DNA of 18,418 nt. It comes from Dehalococcoidia bacterium. Its GTDB lineage: Bacteria; Chloroflexota; Dehalococcoidia; Lucifugimonadales; UBA3495. The stretch is taken from NCBI GenBank assembly GCA_022823105.1, contig JAJDXU010000127.1, positions 1-18,418 on the forward strand. The letters are read 5' to 3'. Below the pieces are notes generated by a model, which did not search any database, was not told where the DNA came from, and saw only the letters and a list, made by a program, of their open reading frames with translations. Shown here piece after piece: positions 1 through 7,056 of the stretch; position 1 is the first letter of the stretch, and every line of letters starts with the position of its first letter. The translations under genes were made by a program, and so were the position numbers.

Positions 1-126
1 GCCCTGCGCAACCTGACCATCAGTGTGATCCGATTGGCTGGCGAAACCAATATCGCCGCCGCCCTGCGTCGCTACGCCGTCCACCCTTCACGTCCCCTAA
101 CCTTGATCGGCGCTAACCTCAGATAA
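1..126 (+). CDS. C-terminal end of an IS transposase (partial)
   Basis: The window opens inside a reading frame that gives 41 residues and stops at TAA 124-126. The peptide contains ALRNLTISVIRLAG followed by TNIAAALRRYA. This is the typical tail of DDE transposases of the ISAs1/IS4-like kind, which commonly end with (V/I)MxALRNLxIxLLRLAGxTNIAAALR. Everything upstream, including the catalytic DDE residues, lies outside the window, so it cannot be said whether the element is intact. A degraded relative occurs at 9200-9360 and matches 38 of 48 bases over the ALRNL block. The family name comes from memory of the motif; the transposase identity itself is fairly secure. Confidence 0.72.
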   Translation, partial: ALRNLTISVIRLAGETNIAAALRRYAVHPSRPLTLIGANLR

Positions 127-139
127 TCGAAAGACCCTG
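1..139 (+). mobile_element. Right end of insertion sequence (boundary approximate)
   Basis: The transposase stop is followed after 7 bases by AAGACCCTG, ending at 139. ISAs1-type elements usually end a few bases past the transposase stop with an inverted repeat closing in CCCTG, so the right boundary is placed near 139. The left end is outside the window, so neither inverted-repeat pairing nor target duplication can be checked. If right, the element ends about 20 bp before the -35 box of the transporter promoter. Confidence 0.35.
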
Positions 140-158
140 GATTTAAGGCATTGAAACC

Positions 159-186
159 TTGACAAATCGTCCCTCTGGTGTAGATT
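159..186 (+). promoter_or_regulatory. Sigma70-type promoter of the transporter operon
   Basis: A perfect TTGACA (159-164) is separated by 16 bp from TAGATT (181-186, 4/6 match to TATAAT). This predicts a transcription start near 193 and an AT-richer leader of about 110 nt before the ATG at 307. The leader holds a short inverted repeat CATAT-N7-ATATG (193-209) right at the predicted start, which could be an operator, though 5-bp arms are weak evidence. No riboswitch fold is recognised in the leader. Confidence 0.55.
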
Positions 187-306
187 AGCCTGCATATTCA
201 GAGCATATGTCAACGAAGGACGCAATAATATAGATAGGGGTATATCACCCGACGTGATTCGTTCATCGATTGCTCTCAGGTGAATGTCATCGACAGGAGG
301 TTCTGA

Positions 307-2154
307 ATGTCGGGCATTTTTAGCGTCAAATCAGTCGTTTCCCTGGTCGTTGCTTTGCTGATGGTCCTGCTCGTCGCTTGTGGCGGCACGGCTCCCGCCG
401 AACCTCAGCAGCCCGCGCCGGTCGCGCCCCAGGCTCAGGCCCAACCCGCGGCCACTTCGGCTCCCGCTGCCCAGGCGGCCCCTACCGCCGTTCCCGACGA
501 GGAGCCCACCGCGACTCCGTTCGCAACTGTGGTTCCTACCGTTCCTCCCAGGGTCCAGGCGGAAACACCCCAGTTGATGCTCAGGGCTCCCGAAGCCAAT
601 CCCCAGCGCGGCGGCGTGATGCAGTGGGCCGGACTCTCCGACTCGCCCCACTTCGATATGCACCAGTGCAACACCGCCGCGTGCGCTCAGCCCCAGGGAG
701 TCTACTTCGACAACCTCCTGCGATACAGCCCGTTCGACGGCGGCAAGGAAGTCATCCCGGACCTGGCCTATGCCTGGGAGGTCTCCGACGACGGCCTGGT
801 CTATACCTTCCATCTCCGAGACGAGGTGTACTTCCACGACGGCGCGCAGCTGAGTTCCGAGGACGTAAAGGCGACCTTTGATCGCATCATTTTCCCGCCG
901 GTGGGCATGATCTCACCGAGACAGAGCGTTTTCCTGGCCGTTGATGAGATTCGCGTCGTTGATCCATTGACCGTCGAATTCGTGCTCAGCGCGCCCCGGG
1001 GCTTCATGCCCGCGGCCATCGCCAACGGCTGGAACGTCGTAGAGCGCAAGCAAACTCTCGAAGACAACAACTTCGACCTCAAGAAGCTCAAGCCCGGTAC
1101 CACCACTCATCCCGGAACCGGTCCCTTCATTCTGGAAGACCACCAGGCCGGAGAATTCTGGAAGGCCTCCCGCAATCCCAACTACTGGAACCCCGAACTC
1201 CCGTACCTCGATGGTATCCAGCACAGCCACCTGGCCTACGGTCCTGCCACGGGCGCCGCGCTCATCACCGGCCGCGTCGACTACGTGTACGGCGCCGGCG
1301 CCGACCTGCGCGACGACATTCGTCAGAACTACTCCGATACTCACACCGTTGTCGTCTACCCGATACCGTCCATCGGCGGCATGTTCGTCAACCACGAAAG
1401 CGGCCCGCTTGCCGACGCCAGGGTGCGTCGCGCGATCTCCATGGTCCAGGACCGCTGCGCCATCAAGGTCGCGGTTGCCGCCATCCGCGAGATCGAAGTC
1501 GGCACCTGGATCGTGCCCAACGATCCTGACTTTGGCGCCTCATACCGGGACGAGACTCTGAACAAGAAGCCCGGCTACAACTGCCCCGCTACGGCCGATG
1601 ACATAGCCGCTGCTCAGCAGCTGCTGGCTGACGCCGGTTACCCTAACGGTGAGGGAATGCCGACGCTCGACCTGATGGTCCGCGACATCAACTTCTTCGT
1701 CTCGCCAATGGCCCCAATGATGCAGGCGTTCATGAAGCAGAATCTCAACGTCGACAGCGAGATTCGCGTGGTTCACACTTCTGTGTGGCAGGAAGACCGC
1801 GACCAGGGCAACTACGACCTGGCGGTCAACGGAACCCCGACCCCGCTGGCGTCCACGCCCGCGTACTGGGGCTCCTGGTTCGGAACCGGCAGCGGAAGCA
1901 ACTGGAACCGTGGCTCGTCCAACCCCGAGTTCGACGCATTGGTTGGGGAGTTGATTGAAGAGACGGACCCCGCTCGCAAGGAAGAGTTGACGCATCAGGG
2001 CGCGGCCATCCTGGAAGAGTGGACCCCGATGATCCCGATCAACCACTTCACCATCATCGACGGGTTCGCCAACTACCTCAAAGGACACGGGCGCGCCAAC
2101 CGCGTAACCCTGTTCAACGACATCCGCTTCGACACCGCCTGGTTGGACAAGTAA
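307..2154 (+). CDS. ABC transporter substrate-binding lipoprotein, family 5 (DppA/OppA type)
   Basis: This 615-aa protein should bind a small ligand outside the membrane and deliver it to the two permeases encoded next. Family 5 binds di/oligopeptides, nickel, opines and some sugars; the ligand here cannot be told from sequence. The N terminus is a lipoprotein signal with hydrophobic residues about 9-24 and lipobox LLVAC, lipidated Cys25. A Pro/Ala/Gln/Thr-rich linker (about 27-90) then tethers the domain. The SBP_bac_5 core follows, with GG(V)MQWA near its start, a DLAYAWEVSDDGLVYTFHLR block typical of the family, and TGPFILEDH further on. The ATG is supported by AGGAGG at 295-300, 6 nt upstream. 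The stop lies 3 nt before the permease start, so the genes are co-transcribed. A strong promoter precedes it at 159-186. Confidence 0.93.
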   Translation: MSGIFSVKSVVSLVVALLMVLLVACGGTAPAEPQQPAPVAPQAQAQPAATSAPAAQAAPTAVPDEEPTATPFATVVPTVPPRVQAETPQLMLRAPEANPQRGGVMQWAGLSDSPHFDMHQCNTAACAQPQGVYFDNLLRYSPFDGGKEVIPDLAYAWEVSDDGLVYTFHLRDEVYFHDGAQLSSEDVKATFDRIIFPPVGMISPRQSVFLAVDEIRVVDPLTVEFVLSAPRGFMPAAIANGWNVVERKQTLEDNNFDLKKLKPGTTTHPGTGPFILEDHQAGEFWKASRNPNYWNPELPYLDGIQHSHLAYGPATGAALITGRVDYVYGAGADLRDDIRQNYSDTHTVVVYPIPSIGGMFVNHESGPLADARVRRAISMVQDRCAIKVAVAAIREIEVGTWIVPNDPDFGASYRDETLNKKPGYNCPATADDIAAAQQLLADAGYPNGEGMPTLDLMVRDINFFVSPMAPMMQAFMKQNLNVDSEIRVVHTSVWQEDRDQGNYDLAVNGTPTPLASTPAYWGSWFGTGSGSNWNRGSSNPEFDALVGELIEETDPARKEELTHQGAAILEEWTPMIPINHFTIIDGFANYLKGHGRANRVTLFNDIRFDTAWLDK

Positions 2155-2157
2155 GCC

Positions 2158-3117
2158 ATGCTGCTGAAATACATCGGCCGCCGGCTGCTGTACTCGCTGC
2201 CCGGCCTGATCGGCATCACCATCATCATATTCCTGGCGTTGCGCATCCTGCCGGGCGACCCCCTCGCCATCCTCTACGGCGAGGGGGGTCGGGAGAACCT
2301 GACCGCCGCCGACATCGCGGAGATCAAGCGCCAACTCGGAATCGATCGGCCTCTCTACATTCAGTACGCCGATTGGATGAAGGACGTGTTCACCGGCAAG
2401 ATGGGCGAGTCCTTTTGGCGCGGCGACTCCGTATCCGAGCTGATCATCCGTCGAGGCCCACTCACCGCCGAAATCGCCATCGTCGCCGTTCTGGTGTCGT
2501 GGATTATCGGCCTGCCGGTGGGAATCTTGGGGGCGATCAAGCAGAACAGCGTCGCCGACTATGTGTCCAGATTCCTGACCATCATATTCCTGGCCGTGCC
2601 CAGCTTCTGGGTGGCAATCCTGGTGGTGGTGGTATCCCTGCTGGCGTTCAACTATCGACCGCCTTTGGGGATCATCCAGATCTGGGAAGATCCCATCACC
2701 AACCTGCAGATCGTGATCGCCCCCGGTATCGTCCTGGGCTTGGCCACCTCTGCGTACATCGCCCGCATGGCGCGCACCACTCTATTAGAGGTCATCCGCG
2801 ACGACTACGTTCGCACCGCCCGTGCGAAGGGTCTGCCGGAGCGTCTCGTTGTGCTCCGCCACGCCCTGCGCAATGCCCTGCTTCCCGTGCTCACGCTCTC
2901 GGGCGTGCTGTTCGGCCTGCTCCTGGGCGGTTCCGTGGCCGTTGAAACCGCGTTCACCGTTCCGGGACTTGGCACCGCGCTGGTGCAGGCGTTCACCGAA
3001 CGCGATTTCGTCGTTGTGCAGAACCTCGTACTGCTCTACGGGATAATTTTCGTCCTGGTCAACCTGTCCATCGACGTCATGTACGCAGTCCTCGATCCCA
3101 GGATCCGCTACGACTGA
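2158..3117 (+). CDS. ABC transporter permease, DppB/OppB type
   Basis: A 319-aa inner-membrane subunit of a peptide-type importer. The first helix lies near residues 9-30 and is followed by the DppB-type N-terminal region (RILPGDPLAILYG, LGIDRPLYIQYADWM). Further helices are at about 100-125, 135-165, 180-205, 235-260 and 285-310. The EAA loop that contacts the ATPase is visible as YVRTARAKGLPERLVVLRHA, followed by RNALLPVLT and the conserved TAFTVPGLG. The length is normal for the family (about 310-340). It starts 3 nt after the binding-protein stop with no clear Shine-Dalgarno of its own, which suggests translational coupling. It pairs with the DppC-type permease downstream to form the pore. 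Confidence 0.93.
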   Translation: MLLKYIGRRLLYSLPGLIGITIIIFLALRILPGDPLAILYGEGGRENLTAADIAEIKRQLGIDRPLYIQYADWMKDVFTGKMGESFWRGDSVSELIIRRGPLTAEIAIVAVLVSWIIGLPVGILGAIKQNSVADYVSRFLTIIFLAVPSFWVAILVVVVSLLAFNYRPPLGIIQIWEDPITNLQIVIAPGIVLGLATSAYIARMARTTLLEVIRDDYVRTARAKGLPERLVVLRHALRNALLPVLTLSGVLFGLLLGGSVAVETAFTVPGLGTALVQAFTERDFVVVQNLVLLYGIIFVLVNLSIDVMYAVLDPRIRYD

Positions 3118-3171
3118 TCCAATCCGAGCCTTTCAACCATCGCCCTCCGGGGCCCACGAAGAGAACCCACT

Positions 3172-4083
3172 ATGGCCGGTCAAGCAGATTTGCAAGTTCA
3201 GTTGGCGGCGCCGCCTGCCAGCGTGTTGGAGCGATCGCGGAACGCCGGGGTTGCCGTCATCACCTTCTGTCGGCGGTATCCGGTGGGCGCCGTCGGCGCA
3301 GTCCTGCTCGTGGTCATCTCGACGCTCGCCGCATTTGCCGGATTGTTCTCACCCCACGACCCGCTCTACGTTGACTTCTTGAAACTCGGCGCTGCTCCCT
3401 CTTCCCAGTACCTGCTGGGCACCGACTATGAGGGCCGCGACATCCTCAGCCGGATCATCTACGGCGGCCGCGTTTCCCTGCAGGTGTCCGTGCTCTCCGT
3501 GCTGCTGGGATCCACTATCGGCGCGCTCTGGGGCGTTGCCAGCGCCTTCCTCGGAGGCCGGTTCGACATCATCAGCCAGCGAGTGGTCGAAATCGTTATG
3601 TCGTTCCCCGCGCTGGTCCTGGCGATGGTGTTGCTGGTCGCGTTGGGCGGCGGCATCTGGACCGTCATCATCGCCATCGCGGTTACTCGACTCCCCTACG
3701 GCGTGCGCGTCATCCGCTCGGTGGCCTTGTCCGTGAAGGAACTGGCCTACGTGGACGCCGCCCGAGCCATGGGCGCGTCCAACTTCCGCATCATGGCCAA
3801 ACACATCGCTCCCCAGTGTTTCGCCGCCTACGTGGTGCTGGCGACGGCTCACCTCGGCGCTGCAATCGTCATCGAAGCGTCCCTCGGATTCCTCGGCGTG
3901 GGAATCACGCCTCCCACACCAAGTTGGGGCAACATGCTGGGCGGAGTCATCGCCAACACCTACAAGCCAATCTGGTGGCTCGTGGTGTTCCCCGGGCTCG
4001 CCATCTCCATCACCGTGTTGTCGTTCAACCTGCTCGGCGACGCCCTCCGCGATGCCCTGGATCCAAAGTTGCGCGGCCGCTAG
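3172..4083 (+). CDS. ABC transporter permease, DppC/OppC type
   Basis: A 303-aa second permease subunit. The N-terminal cytoplasmic part and first helix (about 42-62) precede the DppC-type block SPHDPLYVDF and LLGTDYEGRDILSRIIYGGR, a hallmark of this subfamily (normally LGTDxxGRDxxSRxxxG). The EAA loop reads YVDAARAMGASNFRIMAKHI, and the C-terminal ASLGFLGVGITPPTPSWG is also diagnostic. The length is typical. It lies 54 nt behind the DppB-type gene with only a weak GAAGAGA ribosome site. No ATPase gene (dppD/dppF type) follows: the operon stops at the terminator 4113-4142. The ATPases must therefore be encoded elsewhere or shared with another transporter. Confidence 0.93.
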   Translation: MAGQADLQVQLAAPPASVLERSRNAGVAVITFCRRYPVGAVGAVLLVVISTLAAFAGLFSPHDPLYVDFLKLGAAPSSQYLLGTDYEGRDILSRIIYGGRVSLQVSVLSVLLGSTIGALWGVASAFLGGRFDIISQRVVEIVMSFPALVLAMVLLVALGGGIWTVIIAIAVTRLPYGVRVIRSVALSVKELAYVDAARAMGASNFRIMAKHIAPQCFAAYVVLATAHLGAAIVIEASLGFLGVGITPPTPSWGNMLGGVIANTYKPIWWLVVFPGLAISITVLSFNLLGDALRDALDPKLRGR

Positions 4084-4112
4084 CATCCGCCGACACGCGA
4101 ACCGTCCGCACC

Positions 4113-4145
4113 AGGGCCACCGTTCTTTCGCGGTGGCCCTTTAAA
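4113..4145 (+). terminator. Rho-independent terminator of the transporter operon
   Basis: A perfect 10-bp stem AGGGCCACCG (4113-4122) pairs with CGGTGGCCCT (4131-4140) around an 8-nt loop and runs into TTTAAATTT. It sits 29 nt after the permease stop and directly abuts the stop codon of the convergent rimI gene. The T-rich side exists only for + strand transcription, so it mainly ends the transporter operon; the hairpin may also stabilise the rimI message. Confidence 0.82.
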
Positions 4146-4806
4146 TTTCCATCTCCACGTCCCCATACCGTTCGAAGAAACGGTCCTGCAGCCCCGTGAA
4201 TTTTTCCCGGTACGCATTGGTGTGGATGCGGTCCGTGGTCATGATCACCGCATCCTCCCGGTTGTCCGCGTAATAGTTCTTCCGGATGCCCACCTCGTTG
4301 AATCCGTACTTGTCGTACAGGCGCTGCGCGATGAAATTGGAGACGCGTGCCTCCAGCGTCACCTCCTCCAACCCCTGCTGGTACGCCGCCCGCACCGTGC
4401 CGATCAACAGCAGTTCGCCGATGCCTTGTCCCCTCAGCGATTCCCGTACCGCTATCTCGGTGATGTGCGCCTGGTCCCCCTGGAACCAGATCCCGACGTA
4501 GCCGGCGATCGGGTCGCCGCCGCCGTCGCCCGCCGACCCGAACACCGACCTGACTCCGCGCACCATCCTGGCCCACATCGACGAGTCCGCTTGGTCTCCC
4601 GGCGCCGTCAACTCCGCCTCGGTTTCGATCTGCTCCACGTTGGTGAGGTACGCCACCAGGAAACGGCAGTGCCGGCTGTTCAATTCCCTCCGGAATTGCG
4701 TGCCCACCCATCCGGGCGAAAAGGCCTCGTGCTCGATCTCGATTACCTGCGAGATATCCTCGGAGCGCATTCGGCGCAACGCGACTTCCATGGCATCTTG
4801 TCCCAT
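4141..4806 (-). CDS. rimI: GNAT N-acetyltransferase, RimI-like, with an inserted segment
   Basis: The 221-aa protein fits the RimI family, which acetylates the N-terminal alanine of ribosomal protein S18. Seen: an N-terminal GNAT strand-helix (RRMRSEDISQVIEIEHEAF), the acetyl-CoA motif RGQGIG at residues 125-130, and the RimI-like tail SNFIAQRLYDKYGFNEVGIRKNYY followed by NREDAVIM. RimI proteins are usually about 150-165 aa. The extra length comes mostly from an insertion at about residues 54-98, rich in Glu/Asp, Gly and Ser, between the third strand and the AGYVGIW strand, plus a C-terminal extension. The start ATG at 4806 has only a weak ribosome site; an alternative ATG five codons in (4791) is possible. 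It lies 14 nt after the PHP nuclease gene, so the two are probably co-transcribed. The substrate assignment is by family resemblance only; another protein-acetylating GNAT is possible. Confidence 0.78.
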   Translation of the reverse strand: MGQDAMEVALRRMRSEDISQVIEIEHEAFSPGWVGTQFRRELNSRHCRFLVAYLTNVEQIETEAELTAPGDQADSSMWARMVRGVRSVFGSAGDGGGDPIAGYVGIWFQGDQAHITEIAVRESLRGQGIGELLLIGTVRAAYQQGLEEVTLEARVSNFIAQRLYDKYGFNEVGIRKNYYADNREDAVIMTTDRIHTNAYREKFTGLQDRFFERYGDVEMEI

Positions 4807-4820
4807 TATCGGGTCTGCGG

Positions 4821-6074
4821 TTACCTGCTATCGTCGGTCAAAAGCTTGACCGACCCGTACACCCCGTCATACCCGGGCTCTACGCAAACGTTCCCCGATC
4901 TCGCGGCCAGTATAGCCCGTGTCAGGGCCTCTCCCGCCACCGGAAGCAGGTCGCCCTGGAACGCGTACAGCGACACCGCGAGTTCGCTGCCAAAATGATC
5001 AGTGAGCCTATTGTACTCCCTGCCCACCCTGCGTGCGTTCACTCCCACGCTCATCGTGCCTGCGATGATTTCCTGCAGCGGAGCCAGTCGCGCGAAGGGC
5101 GGATGCCCACCATCCGGCCGGATCCATCCGTCCTCGCCGACTTTGAGGTCCGTGTTTACGGCGTGCGACGACAACTCAGAGACCCGGTGCATCACCCCCA
5201 GCGTGAGTTTCCTCCCGCACACCGGACACACCGTCCCGCTTTCCGCCTCGTCCTCCGGCCCATAAACTACCCCGCATTTCCGGTGCCCGCTGTAGTGGTA
5301 TTTGCCTTCCTCCGGGTAAAACTCCACGGTGAACTCCACGCCCGCGTACCGCAGCGCGTCCGACAATCCGCGCCAGGACAAGTCTCCCCTCAGGGCCGTA
5401 ACCTCCCGCCCCAACCGCGCCGGCGAGTGTGCGTCGGAGAACGACACGATGCTGCACCCGTCCAACTCCCGCACCCCTCGGTTCATTGCAGGATCCGACG
5501 ACAGGCCACTCTCTACCGCCGTCACCAATGGCGCCAGATCACCGAAACACTCCTCCAGGCTGTCGAATCCCCCTCTCGACCCATACACCCCGTACCACGG
5601 TGTCCACGCGTGCGCCGGAATCACGATCGATTCGGGATCACAGTCCAGGGCGAGGTCCAGGAGGTCGCGGGCCGAAAGACTCACCGTCGGTCGCCCGTCG
5701 TTGGCCAACTTCCCGTGCTCGCTCAGCCGGTGGGTAAGGTCGGCCGCCGCGTCCAGGGTGGGCATCAGCGCCAGCACGTGGATGCGCCGCGTCCGCCCGC
5801 CCTGCTTGTACACGCAACTGATCTCCGTCCCCGGAACGAACCTGACCCCGCCGTAGCTGTACAGGCCATCACCCTCGGCCCGCAGGTTCCCGCGCAGCTC
5901 CTCGGCCCACAGCGGATGCGTGAAATCGCCCGTCGCCAGCAGATCGATGCCTTTGCGTCCGGCCCACTCGCTCAACGTTCCCAGCGACAGCGCCTTGCTG
6001 CAAGCGAACGCGTACCGCGAGTGGATGTGCAGGTCGGCGATGAACGACGCCGAACCGCTCGGGCCGCTCTGCAT
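4821..6074 (-). CDS. PHP-domain endonuclease, EndoQ-like
   Basis: This 417-aa protein matches the EndoQ/TIGR00375 type of PHP proteins. Characterised archaeal EndoQ nicks DNA 5' of deaminated bases (hypoxanthine, uracil) and abasic sites. Seen in order: metal-binding DLHIHS at residues 14-19, SKALSLGTL, TGDFTHPLW (48-56), EISCVYK, DGRPTVSLSARDLL, IPAHAWTPWYGVYGS, ESGLSSDPAMN, SFSDAHSPARLGRE, FYPEEGKYHYSGHRKC, and CPVCGRKLTLGVMHRVSEL. Cys267, Cys283 and Cys286 form the probable zinc site. The open frame runs on upstream to 6788, but that part only mirrors the hydrolase gene and has no family similarity. The ATG at 6074 gives the usual N terminus and overlaps the hydrolase stop as TGATG, indicating coupled translation. 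The family call is strong; activity on deaminated DNA in this organism is inferred. Confidence 0.88.
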   Translation of the reverse strand: MQSGPSGSASFIADLHIHSRYAFACSKALSLGTLSEWAGRKGIDLLATGDFTHPLWAEELRGNLRAEGDGLYSYGGVRFVPGTEISCVYKQGGRTRRIHVLALMPTLDAAADLTHRLSEHGKLANDGRPTVSLSARDLLDLALDCDPESIVIPAHAWTPWYGVYGSRGGFDSLEECFGDLAPLVTAVESGLSSDPAMNRGVRELDGCSIVSFSDAHSPARLGREVTALRGDLSWRGLSDALRYAGVEFTVEFYPEEGKYHYSGHRKCGVVYGPEDEAESGTVCPVCGRKLTLGVMHRVSELSSHAVNTDLKVGEDGWIRPDGGHPPFARLAPLQEIIAGTMSVGVNARRVGREYNRLTDHFGSELAVSLYAFQGDLLPVAGEALTRAILAARSGNVCVEPGYDGVYGSVKLLTDDSR

Positions 6075-6829
6075 CAAACGGCCAGGATCAGGTCGGCCAG
6101 CTCTCGCGGTTTCTGAGTGGCCGCCTGGTGTCCCGCGTCCAGCTCCACCACGTTCGCGCCCGGAATGCGCGCCGCCATCGCTCGCTGTTGGGATGGCGCG
6201 ATCAATCGGTCCTCGCCGAGCACGACATACGTAACCGGACACGGCAACTCGTCCAGGTTGAGGGACACCGATTGGGTCAGCATCCGTAGCGGCAGCGGTC
6301 CCAGGTACCCCACGGTCTCTACCTGCTGCATCGGATCCAGCCCCTGGCACGTGTAGTTGCTGACCAGTGCCCGCGGCACCTGTATGTCCTTGCCAATGAG
6401 CCTGCTCACTGTTTTGCACATCGCGATGGCCATCCGCAATGGCGTCGGGTAGGCGGCAACCGGCGCGCCCCGGTTCGACGGCACAATCCCGGCCACCAGC
6501 ACCAGCCGCGCGGGCGTCGGCCGCAGTTCGCTCAACGCTTGCAACGCGACCGTGCCGCCCAGTTCGTGCGCCGCGATTATGTAATCCGAGAAGCCCTCGC
6601 GCTCCACCACGTTGATGATGGCCCGCACCCCCTCGGACATGTCCACAAGGCCCGCATCCAGGGCGGCGTCCGACCCCTGGCCCGGCAGGTCCAACGCGCG
6701 CACCCGCACCGATTGTCGCTGGCGGTACAGCCTGGGCGGGTGCTCCACCGGGGCAGTCATTTGCCCCCAGACCTTGCCCCAACTCCACGCGCCTTGTCCG
6801 GCTCCGTGCACCAACAGATAGTCCGTCAC
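6074..6829 (-). CDS. Alpha/beta-hydrolase-fold protein with Glu at the nucleophile position
   Basis: A 251-aa alpha/beta-hydrolase resembling the small esterase/hydroxynitrile-lyase-like group. Seen: DYLLVHGAGQGAWSWGKVW at the N terminus (oxyanion HG loop), LDLPGQGSD, the nucleophile elbow AHELGGTVA, the acid GEDRL (Asp207) and DAGHQA with the catalytic His234. The elbow normally reads GHSxGG; here the codon at 6565-6563 is GAA, so residue 89 is Glu instead of Ser. The protein may be a non-hydrolytic member or use a different chemistry. The frame opens at an ATG at 6877, but a GTG at 6829 preceded by GGGTGA 4 nt upstream places the start directly before the first strand, as in relatives, and was preferred. 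It ends in a TGATG overlap with the EndoQ-like gene. The substrate is unknown. Confidence 0.8.
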   Translation of the reverse strand: MTDYLLVHGAGQGAWSWGKVWGQMTAPVEHPPRLYRQRQSVRVRALDLPGQGSDAALDAGLVDMSEGVRAIINVVEREGFSDYIIAAHELGGTVALQALSELRPTPARLVLVAGIVPSNRGAPVAAYPTPLRMAIAMCKTVSRLIGKDIQVPRALVSNYTCQGLDPMQQVETVGYLGPLPLRMLTQSVSLNLDELPCPVTYVVLGEDRLIAPSQQRAMAARIPGANVVELDAGHQAATQKPRELADLILAV

Positions 6830-6902
6830 GATTTCACCCGCAATCTCCGTGCCCCAGGGTCTTTGCAAAGTCGCCACACGTCCCGCTCATGGTGCGGAAC
6901 GT

Positions 6903-6953
6903 CCGCCTACGGCGGGAGCCTGTCGAACCACGAGCGCGTCCTTCGACAGGCTC
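6903..6953. repeat. Intergenic hairpin repeat (two stem-loops)
   Basis: A small stem CCGCC-TAC-GGCGG (6903-6915) is followed immediately by a 12-bp perfect inverted repeat, GAGCCTGTCGAA (6916-6927) with TTCGACAGGCTC (6942-6953), around a 14-nt loop. It lies between the hydrolase start and the selA stop. The CTTCGACAGGCTCAGGA form is a dispersed intergenic sequence found in many bacterial genomes, recalled rather than searched here. It could end or attenuate selA transcription, but there is no T-tract on either strand. Only one copy is seen in this window. Confidence 0.7.
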
Positions 6954-7036
6954 AGGACGACCGGATAGACTTCATTCACACTACTTTGAAAAGCAACTGT
7001 CCGTGCCCGTAATCTCCGTGCTCCCAATATCCGTTC

Positions 7037-7048
7037 CCGTTTAAACGG
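7037..7048. repeat. 12-bp perfect palindrome downstream of selA
   Basis: CCGTTTAAACGG is self-complementary and lies 8 nt past the selA stop codon on the - strand. No loop and no T-tract make a standard terminator unlikely. It could be a protein-binding dyad or chance. The adjoining 7000-7036 holds three loose CCGTGCCCGTAA-like repeats with no known meaning. Confidence 0.3.
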
Positions 7049-7056
7049 CTCGGTTC

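Noticed and set aside
2019..2945. + strand frame of about 300 codons overlapping the DppB-type permease
   Set aside because: Arg/His/Pro-rich shadow; the permease frame in the same place has a full set of family motifs.
6075..6788. N-terminal extension of the EndoQ-like open frame (about 238 extra residues)
   Set aside because: The residues are low-complexity Gly/Arg/Ala, do not resemble any PHP N terminus, and lie exactly opposite codon positions of the hydrolase gene, whose protein is clearly conserved.
7000..7040. Possible short tandem repeat CCGTGCCCGTAA / CCGTGCTCCCAA / CCGTTCCCGTTT
   Set aside because: Only three loose units with several mismatches; not enough for a repeat array or CRISPR.
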